Source of the DNA: Seonamhaeicola maritimus
Lineage (GTDB): Bacteria > Bacteroidota > Bacteroidia > Flavobacteriales > Flavobacteriaceae
Length of the DNA: 64,000 bases
Reading direction: 5' to 3'
NCBI RefSeq assembly: GCF_008056315.1
Contig: NZ_VRKQ01000008.1
Span: 1,320,957 to 1,384,956 of the forward strand
Shown here piece after piece: positions 27,139 through 35,478 of this stretch. The notes under the pieces are model-generated. The model did not search any database and was not told the origin of the DNA. It saw only the letters and a program-made list of their open reading frames with translations. The number at the start of each line of letters is the position of its first letter. Position 1 is the first letter of the stretch. Both the position numbers and the translations under genes were made by a program.

Positions 27139-28587
27139 TTAATAATAGGTAAAACGTCTTACTTTAGCTATATATTTTGCAAGCCTTATAACTTGATGGC
27201 TGTAACCATATTCATTATCATACCATATGTATAAGACAACGTTCTTTCCGTCTGGACTTACAATAGTAGCTTTACTGTCATAAATGGATGGTGCAGAACT
27301 GCCTACAATATCGCTAGAAACAAGTTCATCACTTAATTCATATTTAATTTGTTCTACCAAATCACCTTCAAGAGCATACTTTTTAAGGGTACTATTAATA
27401 CTATTCAACGTTGCTTTTTTGTTAAGCTCTAAATTCAAAATAGCCAGAGATCCGTTTGGCACGGGAACTCGAATGGCATTAGAAGTTAATTTACCTTTTA
27501 AAACTGGAAGTGCTTTTGCAACAGCGTTACCTGCTCCAGTTTCGGTAATGACCATATTTAATGCAGCAGCACGACCTCTACGGTATTTTTTATGGAAATT
27601 ATCAACTAAATTTTGGTCATTTGTATAAGCATGAATAGTTTCTAAATGCCCGCTTTTTATACCAAAAGAATCTTCAATAACCTTTAAAACTGGCGTGATG
27701 GCGTTTGTGGTACAGGAAGCCGCAGAGTATATTTTCACTTTGTCAGGATCATTATCTTTATGATTAACGCCATAAACAATATTTGGAATTTCCTTTCCAG
27801 GAGCGGTAAGCAACACTTTTTCAGCGCCCTTAGCAATTAAGTGTCTACTTAATGAATTTTTATCTCTAAAAGCACCAGTATTATCAATGATTAAAGCTTG
27901 GTTTATATCAAATTGAGTATAATCTATATCTTCTGGATAATTAGCTGAAATAATGTTTACCGTTGTGCCATTAATTATTAAGGCGTTATTTTTAGCGTCG
28001 ACCGATACTGTACCTGGAAAATCACCATGAACGGAGTCGTTACGTAATAAAGATGCTCTTTTTTCAAGAATGGAAGCATCAATAGACCCTCTAGTTACAA
28101 TGGCTCTAAGTCTAAGTTGACTCCCTTTACCTGTTTTAGCCATTAATTCTCGAGCAGCCAGTCTTCCTATTCTACCAAAGCCGTAGAGAACTACATCTTT
28201 AGGTTCAATACCATTGTTTTTGTCGGCATCCTTTAGCTTTCTGGCAACAAAAGCTGTAGCATTGGCATGTTTGTTCTCATCTAAATGAAATTCATAAGTT
28301 AATTTTCCAATATCAAGTTTAGCAGGTGGAACATCTAAAGTTTTAATAGCTCGTGCTATTTCAACAGAATCAAAAATAGAAATGGGCTTTTGCACAAACT
28401 TACCAGCATAATTGTGCAAGTTTAGTATTTGACTAACATTTCTGTCAATTAGTTGATTCCTAAAGATGACTAGCTCAATAGACTTGTCATACCAAAGATC
28501 GCTTACTGTTTTTATAAACTCAACAGTGGCTCTTCTACGGTCTGCCTGGAATGCTAATTCTTTTTCATAGGTTTCATTAAAATTCAT
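27139..28587 (-). CDS. Glyceraldehyde-3-phosphate dehydrogenase, long form
   Basis: 482 aa, about 145 longer than the usual enzyme. The Rossmann motif GFGRIGR falls at 136-142 and the catalytic Cys is C292 in ASCTTNAITP. The C-terminal signature WYDNEYGYSHQV is intact. The first 130 or so residues are an alpha-helical extension with no motif I recognise; this long type is common in Bacteroidota and some proteobacteria, alongside a normal gap gene elsewhere. It oxidises glyceraldehyde-3-phosphate with NAD(P) and phosphate. A TAATTTTG -7 box (minus strand, 28623-28630) lies before the gene. Which pathway direction it serves cannot be told from sequence. Confidence 0.93.
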   Translation of the reverse strand: MNFNETYEKELAFQADRRRATVEFIKTVSDLWYDKSIELVIFRNQLIDRNVSQILNLHNYAGKFVQKPISIFDSVEIARAIKTLDVPPAKLDIGKLTYEFHLDENKHANATAFVARKLKDADKNNGIEPKDVVLYGFGRIGRLAARELMAKTGKGSQLRLRAIVTRGSIDASILEKRASLLRNDSVHGDFPGTVSVDAKNNALIINGTTVNIISANYPEDIDYTQFDINQALIIDNTGAFRDKNSLSRHLIAKGAEKVLLTAPGKEIPNIVYGVNHKDNDPDKVKIYSAASCTTNAITPVLKVIEDSFGIKSGHLETIHAYTNDQNLVDNFHKKYRRGRAAALNMVITETGAGNAVAKALPVLKGKLTSNAIRVPVPNGSLAILNLELNKKATLNSINSTLKKYALEGDLVEQIKYELSDELVSSDIVGSSAPSIYDSKATIVSPDGKNVVLYIWYDNEYGYSHQVIRLAKYIAKVRRFTYY

Positions 28588-28671
28588 GCTTAAAATTGTT
28601 TAGTTTTGTGTTTTAGTTTTGGCAAAATTATCATATTTCAAACGTTTTCGTAGCACATTTTAACAAAAAAT

Positions 28672-28699
28672 AACCTCTTTAATTTTAATTAAAGAGGTT
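28672..28699 (-). terminator. Intrinsic terminator after the DegP-like protease gene
   Basis: AACCTCTTTAATT against the complementary AATTAAAGAGGTT with a minimal loop, 30 bp beyond the protease stop, with A/T runs on both sides. Confidence 0.75.
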
Positions 28700-28728
28700 G
28701 TCTTATTTATTGGTTTTTTTGAAGTACC

Positions 28729-30138
28729 TTATCTAAATATCACTTCTTTTTTCTCTAGTCTTCTGTTAATGTATTCCAATTTTTCAATATTGTCTAAAAC
28801 GTCATCGCCATATTTTTCTTTTAACTCAGAAATATCTTCAATACTTTCAATTTTCTTATCATTTATTCCGGTAATGATATACCCTTCAGAAATACCCAAG
28901 TTGGAGTAAAGCCATTTGTTTTTAGTTTCTTTTACCATCACTCCATATTCTACATCATATTCTTCTTTAAAAGAATCTGAAAGATCTTGAAGTTCCATTT
29001 TAATGAAGTTGATAGTAAAAGCATTTGTATTAGAAAGTTTAACTGTTAAGGTCTTAATTTCACCATTCCTTTCAAGTTCTACATTAACAATGTCATTTGG
29101 TCTTTTTGTTCTAATATAACCACTAAGGTCTTCAAATTTTGAAATCTCAATATTATCAAGTCTTTTAATAACATCCTTAGGTTTAATTCCTGCTTTTTCA
29201 GCTCCAGAATTTTTAATAACTTCATTAACATATACACCTTCCGAATATTCAATATTTTCTTTTTCTGCAAATTCGCTTGTAAATGTCCCTCCTTTGATAC
29301 CAAGAACTCCGTTTTGTACATTACCATATTCCATGATGTCTTCTATCACCTTTCTGGCAATATTACTTGGCACTGCAAAAGAATATCCAATATAAGAACC
29401 AGTTTGTGAGGTAATAGCAGTATTTATACCAACCAGCTCGCCATTTGTGTTTACTAAGGCACCACCTGAGTTACCAGGGTTTACGGCAGCATCAGTCTGA
29501 ATAAAAGATTGTTCACTTCTTCCAGAAATATCTCTTGCCTTAGCGCTAATAATACCTGCAGTTACCGTAGATGTTAAATTAAACGGATTTCCAACTGCTA
29601 ATACCCATTCACCAATTTTAGCATTATCAGAATCTCCAAATGTTACAAATGGTAATTCTTCATCAGCTTCAATTTTTAAAAGTGCGATATCGGTTTTGGC
29701 ATCGGCTCCAATTAATTCAGCGTCGTAGGTTTTATTATTGTTCATGGTTACTGATAATTTCTGAGCATTTTTAATAACATGGTTATTAGTGATAATATAA
29801 CCATCAGCATTAATAATCACCCCTGAGCCAGTACCTAATTGAGGGCGTTGTGAACTTCTTCCAGAAAAGAAGTCTTCAAAAGTCATAGGTCCAGAACTCA
29901 TAGATACATTTTTTACATGTACTACAGCATTTACCGTATTTTCAGCAGCCGAAACAAAATCAGGAGCTTCGGTTGTATTATATAAAGTATTTAAGTTATT
30001 AGTGGGTAAAAAGGCGGGTGTAGCTTGTGTATTATCAATAATTACAGTGTTTTCTTTTTCTAAAAATAATTTGTAGGCACCTAGGGTTAAAACGCCACCT
30101 AAGGCCGAAATCAGTACTAACGATAAAATCTTCTTCAT
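28729..30138 (-). CDS. degQ: DegP/DegQ-like (HtrA) serine endoprotease
   Basis: 469 aa. N-terminal signal anchor (about 4-22), then the trypsin-like domain with catalytic triad H120 (TNNHVI), D150 (AKTDIALLK) and S224 (GNSGGAL), then one clear PDZ domain (about 280-375, VIKNSGAEKAGIKPKDVIKR) and a weaker second PDZ-like segment at the C-terminus. It acts in the periplasm on misfolded envelope proteins. Divergent from dapF; the 150-bp gap between them is very AT-rich. Confidence 0.93.
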   Translation of the reverse strand: MKKILSLVLISALGGVLTLGAYKLFLEKENTVIIDNTQATPAFLPTNNLNTLYNTTEAPDFVSAAENTVNAVVHVKNVSMSSGPMTFEDFFSGRSSQRPQLGTGSGVIINADGYIITNNHVIKNAQKLSVTMNNNKTYDAELIGADAKTDIALLKIEADEELPFVTFGDSDNAKIGEWVLAVGNPFNLTSTVTAGIISAKARDISGRSEQSFIQTDAAVNPGNSGGALVNTNGELVGINTAITSQTGSYIGYSFAVPSNIARKVIEDIMEYGNVQNGVLGIKGGTFTSEFAEKENIEYSEGVYVNEVIKNSGAEKAGIKPKDVIKRLDNIEISKFEDLSGYIRTKRPNDIVNVELERNGEIKTLTVKLSNTNAFTINFIKMELQDLSDSFKEEYDVEYGVMVKETKNKWLYSNLGISEGYIITGINDKKIESIEDISELKEKYGDDVLDNIEKLEYINRRLEKKEVIFR

Positions 30139-30271
30139 AATTTTTCAGTATTAAGTTTTATTTATTCAACGACTAAAATTAAATATTTATTGGTTTTATA
30201 TTTTCATTTAACGGTTTTTTAACGCCAACTTTAACGACTATTTAACAATCAATAAAACAGTTTAATATTTA

Positions 30272-30279
30272 TATATTTG
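30272..30279 (+). promoter_or_regulatory. -7 box of the dapF operon
   Basis: TATATTTG lies 11 bp before the dapF ATG at 30290. No good -33 element is visible at the expected distance, and the resulting leader would be very short. Confidence 0.4.
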
Positions 30280-30289
30280 TTCCAATAAT

Positions 30290-31063
30290 ATGCAACAAGA
30301 ATTTTTTAAATATCAAGGAACAGGAAACGATTTTGTGATGATTGATAATCGTCAACAAACATTCGACAAAAATAATACCAAACAAGTTGCTTTTTTATGT
30401 GACAGACGTTTTGGCATAGGGGCCGATGGTCTTATTTTATTAGAAAACCATAATGAGTATGATTTCAAAATGGTTTATTATAATTCTGATGGAAATGAAA
30501 GTACTATGTGCGGAAACGGTGGGCGCTGTTTAGTAGCTTTTGCAAGAGATTTGGGAGTAATAGAAGATAAAGCGACTTTTGAAGCTATTGATGGCATGCA
30601 CCATGCCTCAATTGAAGGTGATATTGTAAAATTACAAATGTTAGATGTTGACGAGATTCAAAAGTATGAAAATCATGTGTTTTTAGATACAGGTTCTCCA
30701 CATCATGTTCAGTTTGAAAATGATATTGAAACTTTTGATATTAAAACAGAAGGTGCTAGAATTAGATATGGTGCCCCTTATAATCAAGCAGGGAGTAATG
30801 TAAATTTTGTAAAGAAAATTACGAATGACACTTTTGCTGTAAGAACTTATGAACGTGGTGTTGAAGACGAAACCCTATCATGTGGAACCGGAGTTACAGC
30901 TGTCGCATTGGCGATGCACGCTACCAATGAAACTAAAGATTCATTAATTAATTTGAAAGTTCAGGGTGGTGAGCTGAAAGTATCATTTGATGTTGATAAC
31001 GAAGCTTACAAAAATGTTTGGTTAATTGGTCCTGCTAAATTTGTTTTTAAAGGAACTGTATGA
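30290..31063 (+). CDS. dapF: Diaminopimelate epimerase
   Basis: 257 aa. Both catalytic cysteines are present: C74 (MCGNGGRC) and C198 (LSCGTGVTA). GTGNDFVMID near the N-terminus is the family opening. It converts LL- to meso-diaminopimelate for lysine and peptidoglycan. It overlaps the GNAT gene by 4 bp (ATGA) and leads a run that includes mltG, so the operon joins precursor supply to peptidoglycan processing. Confidence 0.97.
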   Translation: MQQEFFKYQGTGNDFVMIDNRQQTFDKNNTKQVAFLCDRRFGIGADGLILLENHNEYDFKMVYYNSDGNESTMCGNGGRCLVAFARDLGVIEDKATFEAIDGMHHASIEGDIVKLQMLDVDEIQKYENHVFLDTGSPHHVQFENDIETFDIKTEGARIRYGAPYNQAGSNVNFVKKITNDTFAVRTYERGVEDETLSCGTGVTAVALAMHATNETKDSLINLKVQGGELKVSFDVDNEAYKNVWLIGPAKFVFKGTV

Positions 31064-31596
31064 TTACTCTTAAAGGAGAAAATATATATCTAAGAGCTTT
31101 AGAGCCAGAAGATCTGGAGTTTGTTCATGCAGTTGAAAATGATGAATCTATATGGGATGTTAGTAATACACAAACACCTTTTTCAAAATTTTTAATCAAG
31201 CAATATATAGAGAATGCTCATAAAGATATTTATGAGGTAAAACAATTAAGATTGGTTATTTCAAGTTATAATGAAAAACCACTAGGAATGATTGATATTT
31301 TTGATTTCGATTTTAAGAATAGTAGGGCAGGAATTGGGATTTTGGTGAAGGATAAAGAAAACAGAGGTAAAGGTACTGGTACAGAAGCCCTCAAATTATT
31401 GGTTTCGTATTGTTTCAATCAGTTGAATTTGCATCAATTGTATTGTAATATTTCCGAAGACAACAAAGTCAGTATTAAAATGTTTGAAAAACAAGGTTTC
31501 AAACAAGTTGGACTTAAAAAAGATTGGAACTACATTAATAACTCCTACAAGAACGAATATTTATTTCAGCTTTTAAATAAACAAGATGTACATTAA
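31060..31596 (+). CDS. GNAT family N-acetyltransferase (RimJ/RimL-like)
   Basis: 178 aa. Opening LKGENIYLRALEPEDLEFV and the acetyl-CoA loop ILVKDKENRGKGTGTEAL with HQLYCNISEDNKVSIKMFEK are typical of the RimJ/RimL branch. The substrate could be a protein N-terminus or a small amine. It overlaps dapF by 4 bp and mltG by 11 bp. Confidence 0.85.
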   Translation: MITLKGENIYLRALEPEDLEFVHAVENDESIWDVSNTQTPFSKFLIKQYIENAHKDIYEVKQLRLVISSYNEKPLGMIDIFDFDFKNSRAGIGILVKDKENRGKGTGTEALKLLVSYCFNQLNLHQLYCNISEDNKVSIKMFEKQGFKQVGLKKDWNYINNSYKNEYLFQLLNKQDVH

Positions 31597-32629
31597 AAAA
31601 ATCCTTTGGGCCATTGCATTAATTGGTCTTGTAGTGGCAGGTTATTTTGCATACTACATTTATTCGGCTATGATGGTGCCTAATACAGCATTTAATAATG
31701 AAAAAGCCTATATATACGTTAAATCTACTGATGATTATAATGATGTAAGAGAACAGCTGGAGCCTTTATTGAAGGATATTGACAAGTTTGATGCCTTAGC
31801 TAAACAAAAAAAATATGTAAGTAATTTAAAAGCGGGAAGATTTGTTGTTAAAAAGGGAATGAGTAATAATGATATTATTAATTCTATTAGAAGCAAAAAC
31901 TTGCCTATTAAGGTGTCTTTTAATAATCAGAATTCTTTAGAGAAATTGGCTGGTAGAATTGCTCTTCAAATAGAAGCTGATAGTGTTTCTTTGTTGAAAG
32001 CTATGAAGGACGAATCTTTTTATTCTGACAATAATTTTAAAACCGAGACTGCATTAGGTATGTATTTACCTAACAGCTATGAGTTTTTCTGGAATACAAC
32101 AGCTAAAGCATTTAGAGAACGAATGCATAAGGAGTACAAACGTTTTTGGAACGAGTCTCGTTTGAATAAAGCAAAATCCATTGGGCTTTCTGAAGATGAG
32201 GTAATGGCATTGGCATCTATTGTTTATGAAGAATCTAAAGAACCTACAGAGCAACCAAGAATAGCCGGAGTATATCTTAACAGGTTAAAAATTGGTATGC
32301 CATTACAAGCAGACCCAACACTTAAATTTGCGGCTTATCAATTACCAAAATATCAGAACACGGTTATAAAACGCGTTTTGAATGTTCATAAAGAGATTGA
32401 CTCTCCGTATAATACTTATAAATATGCAGGTTTACCCCCAGGACTTGTTGCAATGCCGGATCTATCGGCTATTGAAGCTGTTTTGAACAATGAAAAGCAT
32501 AAGTATTTGTATTTTGCAGCAGATCCTAAACGCGTAGGATTTCATAAATTCGCTAAAACGTTGTCACAGCATAATGTAAACGCCAGAGCCTATCATAAAT
32601 ATTTGTCTTCACAAGGAATTTATAAATAG
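31586..32629 (+). CDS. mltG: Endolytic peptidoglycan transglycosylase MltG
   Basis: 347 aa, the usual length. One N-terminal transmembrane helix (about 8-28), a LysM-like region, and the YceG catalytic segment ALASIVYEESKEP (catalytic Glu at 215/216) followed by AGVYLNRLKIGMPLQADPT. It cuts nascent glycan strands in the periplasm. It overlaps the upstream GNAT gene and shares one base with the next gene's GTG start. Confidence 0.95.
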   Translation: MYIKKILWAIALIGLVVAGYFAYYIYSAMMVPNTAFNNEKAYIYVKSTDDYNDVREQLEPLLKDIDKFDALAKQKKYVSNLKAGRFVVKKGMSNNDIINSIRSKNLPIKVSFNNQNSLEKLAGRIALQIEADSVSLLKAMKDESFYSDNNFKTETALGMYLPNSYEFFWNTTAKAFRERMHKEYKRFWNESRLNKAKSIGLSEDEVMALASIVYEESKEPTEQPRIAGVYLNRLKIGMPLQADPTLKFAAYQLPKYQNTVIKRVLNVHKEIDSPYNTYKYAGLPPGLVAMPDLSAIEAVLNNEKHKYLYFAADPKRVGFHKFAKTLSQHNVNARAYHKYLSSQGIYK

Positions 32630-33537
32630 TGCATTGGCTTCGAGTTAAATATTTACTTGTAGCTTTAATTTCTGTATCGTCATTTTCACAATCTAAGTTT
32701 AATTCGTTTTTAACTCCAAGTGATACTCTAAATATTTCGAGAAGGAATCTAGTTGTTATTTCTGAAGCTTCTTTAGCTAGTATTTCATTAATTGGATTGA
32801 ATCAATTATGGTATTCTGATTATGATCGGTCAAAATTCCATACAGTTAATGATAATGACCAATGGCTTCAAATGGATAAAATGGGACATGTGTTCACATC
32901 GTATCAATTAGGTAGGGTAGGGTCCGATGTGTTGAATTGGAGTGGTGTAAGTAAAAAAGATCAATTAATATATGGAGCAACACTTGGTTTTGGGTTTTTA
33001 ACCGCTGTAGAGGTGTTAGATGGTTATTCTCAGGAATGGGGTTTTTCTTGGGGTGATATTGGCGCAAATGCGGCCGGAACAGGACTCTATATTGGACAAG
33101 AATTACTATGGAAAGAACAAAGAATTGACTTTAAGTACTCTTTTCATCAAACAAAATATGCTTTTCAAAGCCCAAATAAGCTTGGGGAATCACTTTTAGA
33201 GGAGTCTTTAAAAGACTATAACGGTCAAACGTATTGGTTAAGTGTAAACTTACATTCGTTTTTTAAAGAAAGTAAAATTCCTAAATGGTTTAATGTTGCA
33301 CTAGGTTACGGTGCTACAGGTATGCTGGGAATAAGTGAAGATACTGACAGTCAGTTGTTAATAAATAATAACGGTATGCGTCAGTTCTATTTAAGTTTTG
33401 ATGTATCTTTAAGAAGAATTAAAACAAATTCTCCCCTATTAAGATCTGTTTTTAGCATTTTTGATATGATAAAAATACCTTTTCCTGCTTTAGAATTTAG
33501 CAAAAAAAGGAGTGTATTTCATCTATTCTACTATTAA
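32629..33537 (+). CDS. DUF2279 family protein (GTG start)
   Basis: 302 aa. The start is GTG at 32629, overlapping the mltG stop as TAGTG. A signal peptide ends near SSFSQ (about 22). The DUF2279 core has DKMGHVFTSYQLGRVG and the glycine-rich SWGDIGANAAGTGLYIGQ. It is probably an outer-membrane or periplasmic protein of unknown function. Its conserved place after mltG suggests envelope work. Confidence 0.8.
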   Translation: MHWLRVKYLLVALISVSSFSQSKFNSFLTPSDTLNISRRNLVVISEASLASISLIGLNQLWYSDYDRSKFHTVNDNDQWLQMDKMGHVFTSYQLGRVGSDVLNWSGVSKKDQLIYGATLGFGFLTAVEVLDGYSQEWGFSWGDIGANAAGTGLYIGQELLWKEQRIDFKYSFHQTKYAFQSPNKLGESLLEESLKDYNGQTYWLSVNLHSFFKESKIPKWFNVALGYGATGMLGISEDTDSQLLINNNGMRQFYLSFDVSLRRIKTNSPLLRSVFSIFDMIKIPFPALEFSKKRSVFHLFYY

Positions 33538-33558
33538 AACAAGTATTTAAACGAGTAG

Positions 33559-33590
33559 TTTTGAAGAAATAAAAATTTTTTATAATTTTG
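33559..33590 (+). promoter_or_regulatory. Predicted promoter of the lysozyme-like gene
   Basis: TTG at 33561-33563 and TAATTTTG at 33583-33590 with a 19-bp spacer match the Bacteroidota -33/-7 consensus. The start codon is 37 bp further on. Confidence 0.6.
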
Positions 33591-33627
33591 CACGCTCAAA
33601 TTTCAAGGCATATTTAATTTGGAAAAT

Positions 33628-34296
33628 ATGCTGAAAAAATTTAAAATTATGGTAAAGAATATTGCAAGTTATTCATTTCTTACGCTTACAATATGCTTTT
33701 TATTGTATGTTTCGTTTTCATCAAACGAAACAGTAGATTTGAGTAAGTATTCTACTAAAGGACTAGACTTAAATTACACAGTAAGTCTAGATGCTAAGGA
33801 TAAGAATCTATTAGCATCAAATGAAGGTTTCTCACCATTTTTAGACAAATCTTTTGTAGGTTTTAAAGAAGCGGTTGCTTTTAAAGAGTCTAGAGGTGAT
33901 TATTCATGCGTTAATACATATGGGTATTTAGGCAAGTATCAATTTGGTAAAGAAACATTAAAAATGATTGGGATTAACAATCCTAAACAATTTTTAAATG
34001 ACCCCAAACTACAGGAAAAAGCGTTTATTGCAAATGCAGAACGTAACAAGTGGATTCTAAGACGTGATATTAGAAATTTTGTTGGAAAACGAATAAACGG
34101 TATTATTGTTACAGAATCTGGAATTTTAGCAGCTGCTCATTTAGCTGGACCTGGTAGTGTGAAAAAATATTTAAGAAGTTATGGACTTGACAATTTTGCG
34201 GATGGTTTTGGAACTACGGTTTACACCTATATGAAGCGATTTTCAGGATATGATACTTCTTTTATAAAGCCTAATAAAAAAGCAAAAGCTATATAG
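33628..34296 (+). CDS. Membrane-anchored lysozyme/lytic transglycosylase-like protein
   Basis: 222 aa from the ATG at 33628 (a TTG is three codons upstream; another ATG at 33649 also fits). An N-terminal hydrophobic helix is followed by a domain with FKESRGDYSCVNTYGYLGKY, resembling the E-S-x-x-x-x ... G-x-x-Q-F pattern of SLT/goose-type lysozyme folds, with the Glu as candidate catalytic acid. ILAAAHLAGPGSVKKYL is also typical. It would act on peptidoglycan in the periplasm. Its own promoter lies just upstream. Confidence 0.7.
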   Translation: MLKKFKIMVKNIASYSFLTLTICFLLYVSFSSNETVDLSKYSTKGLDLNYTVSLDAKDKNLLASNEGFSPFLDKSFVGFKEAVAFKESRGDYSCVNTYGYLGKYQFGKETLKMIGINNPKQFLNDPKLQEKAFIANAERNKWILRRDIRNFVGKRINGIIVTESGILAAAHLAGPGSVKKYLRSYGLDNFADGFGTTVYTYMKRFSGYDTSFIKPNKKAKAI

Positions 34297-34311
34297 TTAT
34301 TTTAGCTTTTG
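34283..34311. terminator. Bidirectional terminator overlapping both convergent gene ends
   Basis: CAAAAGCTA (34283-34291) pairs with TAGCTTTTG (34303-34311). It spans the stop codons of the lysozyme-like gene (34296) and the RsmI-like gene (34302). Confidence 0.6.
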
Positions 34312-35015
34312 TGAATAATAAATATGGTAGGTCTTTTATGAAGGTCTACCATATTTTTTTTCCACTGGTTTGCAGTTTTAGTTTTAATGAACTCGGTTGA
34401 AAGTGTAATATCACAAGCTACACAGATTTGAGTATCATTTGCCAACACACTAGTAATATCTTCTAGCATTTTGTTATTTCTGTAAGGAGTTTCTATAAAA
34501 ACTTGAGATTGATTATTCTCAAAGGAGGCTCTTTCTAAGCGTCTTAATTCTTGTTTCCTATCACCTTTATCAATTGGAAGGTAGCCATTAAAAGCAAAAC
34601 TCTGTCCATTCATTCCAGAAGCCATTAAGGCCAAAAGAATAGATGAAGGACCAACTAAAGGCACAACTTTTATGTTTTTATCGTGAGCTATTTTAACAAT
34701 ATCAGCTCCTGGGTCTGCAATTCCGGGACAACCAGCTTCCGATATAACACCTACATGTTTACCGTGTAAACACGGATTTAAGAAATCTGGAAAATCTGTA
34801 TCTTCTGTATGTTTATTAAGAACAAATAACTTTAAAGATGGTTGAGATTTACTGGGAGCTATTTTTTTTATAAATCGTCTGGCTGTTTTTTCATTTTCAA
34901 CAATAAATATGTTTAAATGGTCTATAGTTTCTTTTATAGTTATAGGTAAAACCTCTATTGGTTCATTATCGCCTAAAGTACAGGGTATTAAATAAAGGTT
35001 GCCTTTGCTTTTCAT
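34302..35015 (-). CDS. Tetrapyrrole-methylase-fold SAM methyltransferase (RsmI-like, short form)
   Basis: 237 aa. It has the tetrapyrrole methylase landmarks: NLYLIPCTLGD at the start, GVISEAGCPGIADPGADIV and VPLVGPSSILLALMASG with the SAM-binding GPSS, and IETPYRNNKML. RsmI 2'-O-methylates C1402 of 16S rRNA. This protein is shorter than E. coli RsmI (286 aa) and belongs to a second Bacteroidota branch, so rRNA activity is likely but not certain. It starts one base after the phosphatase stop, in an operon with dnaA. Confidence 0.8.
   Translation of the reverse strand: MKSKGNLYLIPCTLGDNEPIEVLPITIKETIDHLNIFIVENEKTARRFIKKIAPSKSQPSLKLFVLNKHTEDTDFPDFLNPCLHGKHVGVISEAGCPGIADPGADIVKIAHDKNIKVVPLVGPSSILLALMASGMNGQSFAFNGYLPIDKGDRKQELRRLERASFENNQSQVFIETPYRNNKMLEDITSVLANDTQICVACDITLSTEFIKTKTANQWKKNMVDLHKRPTIFIIHKS
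34320..34361 (+). terminator. Strong intrinsic terminator inside the 3' end of the RsmI-like gene
   Basis: On the plus strand AAATATGGTAG (34320-34330) pairs with CTACCATATTT (34346-34356) and is followed by a T run to 34361. It would stop transcription of the lysozyme-like gene while coding, on the other strand, for the last residues of the RsmI-like protein. Confidence 0.7.
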
Positions 35016-35016
35016 T

Positions 35017-35466
35017 TTAAGTCAAATTTTCAGCAATAATAGAGCAAGCTTCATCTAGCATTTTGTAAACATTTTCAAAACCTCGCTCACCTCCGTAATA
35101 CGGATCGGGTACGTCGTAGTTTTGATTTGGATAAACCAGATTTAAAATCATTTCAACTTTATCAATATCCTTCTGATTTCTAGCCAGTTTATTGACGTTT
35201 TGATAGTTTGATCCGTCCATTACATAGATAAAATCAAATAAGTCAAAATCATTAACTGTAAATTGACGTCCTTTTAAATGTGATATATCTAAGCCATATT
35301 TTCTAGCCACAGCAATAGAGCGTTTGTCTGGTTGATTTCCAGCGTGATAATTGGCTGTTCCTGCAGAATCAACTAAGAAAGAGTCAGGGAGTTTTGATTT
35401 TAAAATGCCCTCAGCTAATGGTGAACGACAAATATTGCCTAGACAAACCATTAGTATTTTAATCAT
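35017..35466 (-). CDS. Low-molecular-weight protein-tyrosine phosphatase
   Basis: 149 aa. The P-loop CLGNICRS (C8 to S15) and the general-acid segment VPDPYYGG are both present, so it should be active. Targets may include tyrosine kinases of polysaccharide export, but none is encoded nearby. It lies 12 bp after dnaA and 1 bp before the RsmI-like gene, a common flavobacterial arrangement. Confidence 0.92.
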   Translation of the reverse strand: MIKILMVCLGNICRSPLAEGILKSKLPDSFLVDSAGTANYHAGNQPDKRSIAVARKYGLDISHLKGRQFTVNDFDLFDFIYVMDGSNYQNVNKLARNQKDIDKVEMILNLVYPNQNYDVPDPYYGGERGFENVYKMLDEACSIIAENLT

Positions 35467-35478
35467 CTGAATTAAGTT

